A stretch of 22,689 nucleotides of DNA from CAYGVX01 sp964544285 (GTDB taxonomy: Archaea > Thermoproteota > Bathyarchaeia > Bathyarchaeales > SOJC01). The DNA is taken from NCBI GenBank assembly GCA_964544285.1, contig CAZJAQ010000020.1:1-22689 (forward strand), given 5' to 3'. The notes under the pieces were generated by a model. The model was not told the DNA's origin and did no database searches. It worked only from the letters and a program-made list of their open reading frames with translations. This document shows positions 14,709 through 21,084 of the stretch, in pieces; the stretch's first letter is position 1, and every line of letters begins with the position of its first letter. The translations under genes and the position numbers were made by a program.

Positions 14709-15155
14709 CTACTCACCCATTGGAGTCCAGCCGATTTCCTCGACCAGCTCGCCAACAGTGATGTATGGGCATTTCAGCTTCTCGGCGCTTGCCGTAGGTA
14801 TCGTTTCCACAAGCTTGTCTTTAAACTCTTGGGGTACTCCTACAAAAACGCGCAATCGCCTATAAGCGTCCATCCCTTTCGGTTTTTTTCGAGGCAGCAT
14901 TCCTCGCACAACACGCTTAACAAATCGGTCGGGTTGCTTAGGAAAGTACGGACCTTTTCGTGGATGCCCGATTTCCAATTTTCTCTTTGTCTCTCCTACT
15001 TTGCTGAGTCTCTTTCCAGACACGACTGCTTTCTCGGCGTTAAGAATGACGATGCTTTCGCCTAGAAGGAGTCGTTTCGCAATCACGGTTGCCATTCGAC
15101 CCAGTATCAAATTGTTCGCATCGATGACTTTTACTGATTCACTCTGTGATTCCAT
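14709..15155 (-). CDS. rplM: 50S ribosomal protein uL13
   Basis: This is a large-subunit assembly protein of 148 residues. Motifs visible are VIDANNLILGRMATVIAK near the start, IVILNAEKAVVSGKR, HPRKGPYFPKQPDRFVKRVV, and GMLPRKKPKGMDAYRRLRVF followed by VGVP. ATG 15155 lies four bases after the eL18 stop; a TTG at 15170 would add five residues and overlap eL18. It ends one base before the uS9 start codon. Confidence 0.95.
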   Translation of the reverse strand: MESQSESVKVIDANNLILGRMATVIAKRLLLGESIVILNAEKAVVSGKRLSKVGETKRKLEIGHPRKGPYFPKQPDRFVKRVVRGMLPRKKPKGMDAYRRLRVFVGVPQEFKDKLVETIPTASAEKLKCPYITVGELVEEIGWTPMGE

Positions 15156-15159
15156 TTTT

Positions 15160-15522
15160 CTACCCAACAATTTGGATGTTTGAACCCTTGGGGTTTTTCT
15201 TCACCAACTCGGGGAACGTCAAGCATTTTCCTCTTGACTTTTTGATTTTTTCTTTCGCTGTGGTGGAGAATGCGAAGGCGCCAATCGTTACAGGATGGTA
15301 AAGTGTCCCTGACCCGAGTACTTTGCCCGCGACTGCCACTGCTTGGCCTTTTTCGGTGTTCCGATTTATGCGGCTCAGGTTAATTGATAAGCGTCTACTT
15401 CTTGGTTTAGATAAATCATCAGCGATGGTATCCCATATTTTCGCATCGTTTTCTTTCGCTGCTTTTTTTAGAAAGCGAACGAGGTCGAGGAGTTGTGGGT
15501 TTTCAGGTTTCGATTTCTTCAT
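15160..15522 (-). CDS. rpl18e: 50S ribosomal protein eL18
   Basis: This large-subunit protein is found only in archaea and eukaryotes, so it is a direct domain marker for the window. The 120 residues include NPQLLDLVRFLKKAA, SRRLSINLSRINRNT and VAGKVLGSGTLYHPVTIGAF, with FSTTAKEKIKKSRGK in the C-terminal part. ATG 15522 lies 20 bases inside the end of the Rpo3 gene, which implies coupled translation. Confidence 0.95.
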   Translation of the reverse strand: MKKSKPENPQLLDLVRFLKKAAKENDAKIWDTIADDLSKPRSRRLSINLSRINRNTEKGQAVAVAGKVLGSGTLYHPVTIGAFAFSTTAKEKIKKSRGKCLTFPELVKKNPKGSNIQIVG

Positions 15523-16333
15523 CTTCCTTCACTGCTGTTTGTTCTGAAAATTCTTTCAATTTCCTTTCTAGAATGTTGAGTGCTTCCTGCAGGATTATTT
15601 CTGGAGACAAGGCACCCGTCGACTCCAAGCTGAAGATGAACGAGTTCTCGTCCCAAGTAACTTCTACGGCTTTAGGATTCTTTTGACAAGCATCTACGCA
15701 GTCTTGGCAAAGAGTGCAGTTGAAGACGTTTCGAATCTCTATTTTGTCTCCCGCTTTTGCGAAAACATTTTTGGGGCAGACCTTTATGCACTCGCCACAT
15801 AGGTCGCAAAGCTTAGTGTTCACCGTGATGATGGGATTATATTTATAGGCACACATGGAAACAGGTTGCCATCGTGCATGGTCTTTGCCTTTCCCTAAGC
15901 GCGCGTAGGCTTCAAGCTTTATTTTTTGTTCAGGTGCCAATTTCGCGATGGGAATCTTGTCACTGACAGGAACTATCGAGGGGTTTTCAGACTTGAAATC
16001 GCCCGAATACACGGTAATTGTATGATCCTGAGCTTCCACATCCAATATTAAAGACACGCGGCAGAGGTTACACCCAAACTCGCTCTTGCATTTGCAGTCT
16101 TCGGGCAAGTTGTAGGTTTCCAAGTCGGTCTTCAGTGGCATAAGTCCAATTCGATGGGCCAGAAACTCGTCTTGAAGGGGAGAAGAATTCTCGATTATTA
16201 CCACGTCGTCTACAGCCATGGCGGGTAATTCTGAGATTATTATTCTTCGCAGCGTGTTCACGAAGGCAGCGTTAGATCCTTCGATGAGTAAACGCAGCGA
16301 AAGGTCGTTCTTTTCTAAGATTTGAATTTTCAC
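15503..16333 (-). CDS. rpoD: DNA-directed RNA polymerase subunit Rpo3 (D) with ferredoxin-like domain
   Basis: This is the alpha-like platform subunit of archaeal RNA polymerase, 276 residues, pairing with Rpo11. It has LRLLIEGSNAAFVNTLRRII at the start, LAHRIGLMPLKTD, a zinc-type loop CKCKSEFGCNLC near residues 79-91, and a C-terminal dimerisation helix (PEIILQEALNILERKL). An inserted ferredoxin-like domain around residues 172-215 keeps both four-cysteine sets: CDLCGECIKVCP and CTLCQDCVDACQ. It is therefore likely to bind two [4Fe-4S] clusters. Many archaeal Rpo3 proteins have lost one or both sets. The start is GTG 16333 with GGAAGG roughly 13 bases upstream, 47 bases after the uS11 stop. 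Confidence 0.96.
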   Translation of the reverse strand: MKIQILEKNDLSLRLLIEGSNAAFVNTLRRIIISELPAMAVDDVVIIENSSPLQDEFLAHRIGLMPLKTDLETYNLPEDCKCKSEFGCNLCRVSLILDVEAQDHTITVYSGDFKSENPSIVPVSDKIPIAKLAPEQKIKLEAYARLGKGKDHARWQPVSMCAYKYNPIITVNTKLCDLCGECIKVCPKNVFAKAGDKIEIRNVFNCTLCQDCVDACQKNPKAVEVTWDENSFIFSLESTGALSPEIILQEALNILERKLKEFSEQTAVKEDEEIET

Positions 16334-16380
16334 GAGCTTTACGTTCCTTCCTTAATCTAACACAACGCCATGTTTGGCTG

Positions 16381-16776
16381 CTATACTCTTCGACCCCTTC
16401 GACCGCCTTTTCTTCGAGTGCCGTCATGGGGAACTGGCGTGACTTCCTCTATGCGGCCTATGCGGAACCCTGATCTTGCCAAGGCTCGAATTGCTGCCTG
16501 TGCTCCTGGGCCGGGGGTTCTGGCGCTCGAGCCTCCGGGGGCTCTGACTTTTATGTGGATGGCGGTTATGCCTTTTTCTCTGGCGGTGGAAGCGGCAGAG
16601 GCGGCGGCGCGCATTGCGGCGTAGGGCGATGATTCTAAGCGGTCTGCTTTGACGAACATGCCGCCAGTGGTTCTGGAAATCGTTTCTGCTCCTGAAATGT
16701 CAGTTATGTGTATGATGGTGTTGTTGTAGGAGCTGTAGATGTGGACGACTCCCCATTTTTCGGCTTTTTTACTCAT
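16381..16776 (-). CDS. rpsK: 30S ribosomal protein uS11
   Basis: This small-subunit platform protein is 131 residues long. It shows WGVVHIYSSYNNTIIHITD, GGMFVKADRLESSPYAAMRA and IHIKVRAPGGSSARTPGPGA, and ends in the classic basic stretch TPVPHDGTRRKGGRRGRRV. ATG 16776 overlaps the uS4 stop in ATGA. The order uS13-uS4-uS11-Rpo3 is the archaeal alpha-operon equivalent. Confidence 0.96.
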   Translation of the reverse strand: MSKKAEKWGVVHIYSSYNNTIIHITDISGAETISRTTGGMFVKADRLESSPYAAMRAAASAASTAREKGITAIHIKVRAPGGSSARTPGPGAQAAIRALARSGFRIGRIEEVTPVPHDGTRRKGGRRGRRV

Positions 16777-17369
16777 GCTCGGTTCTCCCCTTCAGTGGGA
16801 CTTTCTTTGACACGTTTTTCTCTAGGCATCTTTTCGGTTTGAGGAGGGATGCCTACTATAGCTTGGCGTAACGGATGTTCCGATTTCGCAATCGTGCTGG
16901 TGGGAGAATATACCATGTGGGCTTCTTCATCTCTCAGCACCAGGTAGCTTGGTGACGTTACTTTTCTGCCGACGATGCTTATGTGACCGTGTATGATGAG
17001 TTGGCGGGCTTGATGGATGGACTTGGCTAATCCTTTTTGGAAGACGAGGGATTGCAGTCTTCTTTCGAGAATATCTTCGATTGCTAAGTCTAGCACATCG
17101 TCCAAAGCGGCGGTTTCGGGAAGTATTCCAAGTCTGTTAAGCCTGTCGAGGAGTTGTTTTTTCAGTTTTTCCCGTTCTTCTTCGGGCATGCCTAAGATTG
17201 AGCGTGCGATACCACGAAACTTTGAGAGCATTGTTTCGTGGCGCCACAGTTCCCTTTTGTTTCGCAGACCATACTGCCCCAGCAGTTTCAGTTCTGCTTG
17301 CAGCACGTCTGTTCGCCATGGAAACCTGGGCGTTTCGTATTTTCTTCGTTGTTTTTTAGGGTCGCCCAC
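16773..17369 (-). CDS. rpsD: 30S ribosomal protein uS4
   Basis: This primary 16S-binding protein is 198 residues long. The archaeal N-terminus MGDPKKQRRKYETPRFPW is followed by an S4 RNA-binding domain, RRLQSLVFQKGLAKSIHQAR then QLIIHGHISIVGRKVTSPSY. It starts at GTG 17369, sharing one base with the uS13 stop (TAGTG), and ends in an ATGA overlap with uS11. Confidence 0.96.
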   Translation of the reverse strand: MGDPKKQRRKYETPRFPWRTDVLQAELKLLGQYGLRNKRELWRHETMLSKFRGIARSILGMPEEEREKLKKQLLDRLNRLGILPETAALDDVLDLAIEDILERRLQSLVFQKGLAKSIHQARQLIIHGHISIVGRKVTSPSYLVLRDEEAHMVYSPTSTIAKSEHPLRQAIVGIPPQTEKMPREKRVKESPTEGENRA

Positions 17370-17848
17370 TATTCTTTACCTCCTGGGGCAGCGGCGGGTA
17401 TGAGTTTCTTCTTCTTGACGCCTATGGCTTTTCCTTTTCTTCCGGTGCATTTGGTTCTTTGTCCGCGCACTTTTAGTCCGTAGGAGTGGCGGTAGCCTTT
17501 CCATGATTTGGTTGATTTCATGAAGTCTATGTCTGTTTTTGTTTGGAGGACGAGGTCGGAGCCTGTGAGGTGGAGGTTTTTTCCCGTTTCGAGGTCTTTT
17601 TGGCGGTTGAAGAGCCATTCTGGGAGGTTGTGTTTGGTTGGGTTTTTTATTATGTCTTCTATTTTTTCGAGGTCTTGTTCTGAGAGGAATCCGAGGCGGG
17701 TTTCGGGGTTTATTCCGCCTTTTCTGACTATGGCGTTTGCCATTTTGATTCCTATTCCTTTTATTCTTGAGATGGCGTGGGCTACTTTTAGGGTGCCGTT
17801 TAGGTCGGTTTCGGCTATGCGGGTGATGTGGCGGAATTCCTTTGACAT
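17369..17848 (-). CDS. rpsM: 30S ribosomal protein uS13
   Basis: This small-subunit head protein (159 residues, the longer archaeal form) is the first gene of the eleven-gene ribosomal/Rpo/enolase/MEMO run. Motifs visible are RIAETDLNGTLKVAHAISRI and KGIGIKMANAIVRKGGI near the start, and the C-terminal GYRHSYGLKVRGQRTKCTGR with a basic tail. ATG 17848 has GGAG at 17856-17859 seven bases upstream, and a strong TATA box is centred about 52 bases upstream. The minus-strand sequence is rich in A and C. Confidence 0.96.
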   Translation of the reverse strand: MSKEFRHITRIAETDLNGTLKVAHAISRIKGIGIKMANAIVRKGGINPETRLGFLSEQDLEKIEDIIKNPTKHNLPEWLFNRQKDLETGKNLHLTGSDLVLQTKTDIDFMKSTKSWKGYRHSYGLKVRGQRTKCTGRKGKAIGVKKKKLIPAAAPGGKE

Positions 17849-17894
17849 TTTGAGTCTCCGATGTTTGAGGCTACCTACCGAAAAGGATGTACAA

Positions 17895-17904
17895 TTTATA
17901 TAAA
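17895..17904 (-). promoter_or_regulatory. TATA box of the ribosomal protein operon
   Basis: TTTATATAAA is a perfect palindromic TATA box. It would start a transcript near 17874, leaving a leader of about 26 bases with GGAG before uS13. It is the strongest promoter signal in the window, as expected for ribosomal genes. Confidence 0.75.
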
Positions 17905-18006
17905 CTTATCTTTAGTGGTGGGCTGCTTTGGGTTTGGATTCTTCGTTGGGTTTGAAGTTTTGTGTTCTCTGCGCCTAGTCTAGACCGTCCTATTAGGAAT
18001 GTTGGG

Positions 18007-18273
18007 TTAGTGTTTTTGTCCGTAGTGGGTGAGGAGTACGACGGCGTCGTAGAGGAAGGTTTCGCCGTCGTTGTCGATGTCGCAGTTGGGGTCGTAGAGG
18101 GGGTCAGATTCTTCAGCTCCGTAGCGTATTAGCAGCTTCACTGCGTCGTAGAGGTCTACGTCGAAGTCGCCGTCCACGTCGCCTGGGATGGTGATGATTA
18201 TTGGGGTTGTGCGGTTGTTGTCGGCGGTGTAGGTTTTCGCCTTGGATTGCTCAGCGTAGGCGCACTGAGGAGG
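18007..18273 (-). pseudogene. Dockerin-like C-terminal remnant of a secreted protein
   Basis: The minus strand encodes about 88 residues with no start codon. It begins right after an in-frame TAG (18274-18276) and ends at a TAA. It holds two dockerin/EF-hand calcium loops: DVDGDFDVDLYDAVKLLIRY near the middle and CDIDNDGETFLYDAVVLL near the end, closing with THYGQKH. The preceding YTADNN and IIITIPG segment resembles the linker of archaeal CARDB-type extracellular repeats that end in a dockerin. Aspartates occupy loop positions 1, 3, 5 and 12 in both copies. In the second loop, position 9 is Phe, an unusual change. No 5' part exists in the other minus frames. It is therefore a truncated 3' gene end left by deletion or rearrangement. 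It occupies most of the 17849-18341 gap. Confidence 0.75.
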
Positions 18274-18305
18274 CTATTTATGCTTTACAGAAACCACCTT
18301 CTCGA

Positions 18306-18316
18306 CTTATTTATAT
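18306..18316 (+). promoter_or_regulatory. TATA box of the epimerase/biotin ligase operon
   Basis: CTTATTTATAT is centred about 31 bases before GTG 18342. The usual 26-base spacing puts the transcription start near 18338, so the message should be leaderless or nearly so. The box overlaps an in-frame ATG at 18315, which therefore cannot be the translation start of this transcript. Confidence 0.65.
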
Positions 18317-18341
18317 GCCACGTGCAATAATTTCTGCAAGG

Positions 18342-18749
18342 GTGAAAAACACGATTCTTGAACTGGATCACATCGGAATAGCTGTCAAAAAAGTAAACGA
18401 CGTTCTACCCATCTACGAACAACTCTTAGGACTAAAACTGGAAAGGCAGAAGGAATCCAAGCCGCACAAGATTAAGGCAGCCCTCCTAGCCGTAGGAAAA
18501 ACACACGTCGAACTCTTAGAACCCCTAGACAACGAAAGCCTCGTGGCAAAATTCCTAGAAAAACGCGGCCAAGGAATACACCACTTGGCGTTTAAGGTTG
18601 ACAACATAGAGAAAACCCTCGAGCAGCTTAAAGCCAAGGGCGTAGTATTAATCGACGAGAAACCCAGAATCGGCATCGAAGGCGGCAAAATAGCCTTCCT
18701 CCACCCCAAGAGCACGGGCGACGTCTTGATAGAGTTGTGCGAACGCTAG
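18342..18749 (+). CDS. mce: Methylmalonyl-CoA epimerase
   Basis: This enzyme interconverts (2S)- and (2R)-methylmalonyl-CoA between propionyl-CoA carboxylase and methylmalonyl-CoA mutase. The 135-residue vicinal-oxygen-chelate protein has metal ligands in DHIGIAVKKV, QGIHHLAFKVDNIE and the final DVLIELCE. THVELLEPLDNES and PRIGIEGGKIAFLHPKSTGD are also typical. The length from GTG 18342 equals the family norm. The longer in-frame starts at 18201 and 18315 fail: the first reads through the dockerin remnant, and the second lies in the TATA box. The biotin-protein ligase gene follows at once. No mutase gene is in the window. Confidence 0.93.
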   Translation: MKNTILELDHIGIAVKKVNDVLPIYEQLLGLKLERQKESKPHKIKAALLAVGKTHVELLEPLDNESLVAKFLEKRGQGIHHLAFKVDNIEKTLEQLKAKGVVLIDEKPRIGIEGGKIAFLHPKSTGDVLIELCER

Positions 18750-18757
18750 CCTCAAAA

Positions 18758-19549
18758 ATGTCTCAGCAAAACCCCCAAAAACCCACAAGAACCCAACACA
18801 CCACTTTAGGCTACAAAATCCACCACTTCGAAGAAGTGCCTTCCACGAACGACGTGGCAAAGGAAATCGCAAGAACAAGCAGTGAAGAGAGAATAGTAGT
18901 TCTCGCCGAAACACAAACAAAAGGAAAAGGCAGAATGGGAAGACAGTGGTTTTCGCCGAAAGGCGGGGTCTGGCTCTCAATAATACTGCGCCCAAGAATA
19001 AGCCCCAAAGAAGCGTTGAAGCTAACTTTCATAACGTCCTTAGCCGTCGCAAAGACTATTCAGAAAACGTTTGGGTTGAAGACCGAGGTTAAATGGCCAA
19101 ACGACGTACTCGTGAACGGCAGGAAAGTCTGTGGAATCTTGACCGAGGCGAGTACTAGAGGAAACATCGTTGATTATGCGGTTGTAGGGGTTGGAATAAA
19201 CGCAAACATAGACCTAGCATCCCTTCCCAGCAACCTGCAAGACACTGCAACATCTCTAAAGCACGAACTGAGCCACGAAGTCAGAAGGAAGGCATTAATC
19301 AAAAACCTCCTGCAAAACCTTGAACACAACTACAAACGCCTACAACGAGGAATGTGGAATGCCATGCTGCAAGAATGGAAGAGCCACGCGACGTTTCTGG
19401 GCGAACAAGTGGAAGTAGCCAGTTTTGGCGAAGTTTTTGTGGGGGAGGCGTTGGACGTAGACGAGGACGGAGCACTCATCGTTAGGCTCGAGGACGGAGT
19501 GTTGAAGAGGGTGGTGGCAGGCGACGTTACTGTGAGAAAGAAGCTCTAA
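18758..19549 (+). CDS. birA: Biotin-[acetyl-CoA-carboxylase] ligase
   Basis: This enzyme activates biotin with ATP and attaches it to the carrier lysine of biotin-dependent carboxylases. The 263 residues contain the start of the catalytic domain EEVPSTNDVAKEIA, the biotinyl-AMP loop KGKGRMGRQWFSPKGGVWLS with ILRP, VKWPNDVLVNGRKVCGILTE, VVGVGINANID, and a C-terminal beta domain. There is no N-terminal helix-turn-helix, so it is a ligase without the repressor part seen in E. coli BirA. ATG 18758 is eight bases after the epimerase stop; a GTG at 18737 overlapping the epimerase gene would add seven residues. Its likely client is the biotin carrier of the acyl-CoA carboxylase/decarboxylase encoded at 21085 onward. 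Confidence 0.92.
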   Translation: MSQQNPQKPTRTQHTTLGYKIHHFEEVPSTNDVAKEIARTSSEERIVVLAETQTKGKGRMGRQWFSPKGGVWLSIILRPRISPKEALKLTFITSLAVAKTIQKTFGLKTEVKWPNDVLVNGRKVCGILTEASTRGNIVDYAVVGVGINANIDLASLPSNLQDTATSLKHELSHEVRRKALIKNLLQNLEHNYKRLQRGMWNAMLQEWKSHATFLGEQVEVASFGEVFVGEALDVDEDGALIVRLEDGVLKRVVAGDVTVRKKL

Positions 19550-20965
19550 TCAGGGGGCACGCTTTCTTTTCCACTTCAAACCTTCAGGCGTGTCTTCCAA
19601 GACAATTCCCATTTCTCGTAGCCTGTCTCGGATGGTGTCGGCGGTCTTCCAATCCCTTGCCTTCCTTGCCTCCTCTCTCTTCTTAACTAAGTCTTCAACC
19701 TCTTTGGACAACTTCTCTTCTCTTCGCTCCCAGAAGCCGCTCATAACACCCAATACTTTGTCAAAATTCATCATTAAGCCCTTCACCCGCTCTGCATCTT
19801 CACGATTCAGCTTTCTCTGGTCGATTAGAGTGTTCACATCCCTCACGAGGTTGAACACGGCTGCAAGAGCCTTGCTCACGTCCAAGTCATCGTCCATCGC
19901 ATCCTCAAAATCTTTCCTCGCCTTTTCGACCAAATCGTCAATCTCCGCGTCTTCCTCGCCGTTCTCAACTTGTCCAAGCCTTTCCAAAAAATCGTAAAGC
20001 CTCTGCAAGGCATTCTTAGCCGCTTCCAAACCTTCAAAAGTGAACCCGAACTGCTTTCGGTAATGGGTCGACAGCAAGAAGTATCTGACAGCCATCGGGT
20101 CATGACCCATCTGGATAAGGTCCCGCAGCGTGGAGAAGTTTCTCAGCGATTTGCCCATCCTCTCGCCCCTAACGAGCAGATGCTCATTATGCATCCAATA
20201 ATTGACAAACTTCTTGCCCGTTACAGCTTCGCTTTGAGCTATCTCGTTCTCATGATGAGGAAACATGTTGTCAACTCCGCCCGTGTGGATGTCCAAGGTT
20301 TCACCCAAGTATTTCATGGACATGGCGGAACATTCAATATGCCACCCCGGTCTGCCCTTGCCGAGGGGGGTTTCCCAGAACACGTCACCGTCGGCGGGGT
20401 CCCACGCTTTCCACAGGGCGAAATCGCTTGCCTGTTCCTTACCATACTCGTCCACCTTCACCCTAGCACCTGCCTTCAATCCCTTAAGCTTCATCTTAGA
20501 CAGCTTACCATACGACTTGAATTTGGAGATGGCGTAGTAGATTGAGCCGTCTTCGCCCCTGTAGCCATAGCCTTTCTCCATCAAAGTCGAGACTAGTTTA
20601 ACCATTTCCTCTATGTGGTCCGTGGCTTTCGGCATGATGTTGGGTTGCTCGATGTTCAAAGCCCCTAAGTCGTCGAGGAACGCTTCGATGTATTTTTGAG
20701 TGTACTGCTGAAGGGATGTACCTTCTCTCTGCATGCCTCGGATAGTTTTGTCGTCCACGTCCGTGAAGTTCATCACATGCTTTACTCTGAAGCCTCGGTA
20801 TTCCAGCCAACGTTTCAAGAGGTCCACGAACACGTAAGCTCTTAGGTTGCCTACGTGGGCATAATCATACACTGTCAAACCGCATGAGTACAGGCAGACT
20901 TTGCCCCTTTCGATGGGCTTGAAAGCTTCTTTCTTTCGGGTCATCGTGTTGTAGAATCGAAGCAT
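19550..20965 (-). CDS. cysS: Cysteine-tRNA ligase
   Basis: This class Ia synthetase attaches cysteine to tRNA-Cys. The 471 residues have the HIGH motif HVGN at 37-40, after SCGLTVYDYA (zinc cysteine at 28). The further zinc-site region is PGWHIECSAMSMKYLGETLD, then IHTGGVDNMFPHHENEIAQS. The KMSKS motif is MGKSLRN in the sequence RGERMGKSLRNFSTL, with Gly in the third position, a tolerated variant. A DALR-type helical domain ends the protein. ATG 20965 has GGGAG about eight to nine bases upstream. Its stop codon directly abuts the biotin ligase stop from the other strand (no gap). Its presence suggests direct cysteine charging rather than the SepRS/SepCysS route. Confidence 0.95.
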   Translation of the reverse strand: MLRFYNTMTRKKEAFKPIERGKVCLYSCGLTVYDYAHVGNLRAYVFVDLLKRWLEYRGFRVKHVMNFTDVDDKTIRGMQREGTSLQQYTQKYIEAFLDDLGALNIEQPNIMPKATDHIEEMVKLVSTLMEKGYGYRGEDGSIYYAISKFKSYGKLSKMKLKGLKAGARVKVDEYGKEQASDFALWKAWDPADGDVFWETPLGKGRPGWHIECSAMSMKYLGETLDIHTGGVDNMFPHHENEIAQSEAVTGKKFVNYWMHNEHLLVRGERMGKSLRNFSTLRDLIQMGHDPMAVRYFLLSTHYRKQFGFTFEGLEAAKNALQRLYDFLERLGQVENGEEDAEIDDLVEKARKDFEDAMDDDLDVSKALAAVFNLVRDVNTLIDQRKLNREDAERVKGLMMNFDKVLGVMSGFWERREEKLSKEVEDLVKKREEARKARDWKTADTIRDRLREMGIVLEDTPEGLKWKRKRAP

Positions 20966-21033
20966 CGAGTGTCTCCCACAGTGTCAGACATACTTCCCGA
21001 AATTATGTTTTTCTATGCTCGAGGTGGTGAAGT

Positions 21034-21042
21034 AAATATATA
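21034..21042 (+). promoter_or_regulatory. TATA box of the carboxyltransferase gene
   Basis: AAATATATA is centred about 47 bases before the TTG start. A transcript from about 21064 would carry a leader of about 20 bases with GGTGG at 21074-21078. It lies in the divergent gap shared with the Cys-tRNA ligase gene. Confidence 0.65.
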
Positions 21043-21084
21043 TCTGAAGGGAATAGTGTAGCTGTTCGTCAAGGGTGGGATGCT

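Noticed and set aside
17849..18006. Possible tRNA or small RNA in the gap upstream of uS13
   Set aside because: Apart from the TATA box and leader I saw no cloverleaf, T-loop motif or stable hairpin in this stretch.
18201..18341. N-terminal extension of the epimerase frame (starting MGLCGCC)
   Set aside because: It lies antisense to the dockerin remnant, precedes the TATA box and lacks any epimerase similarity.
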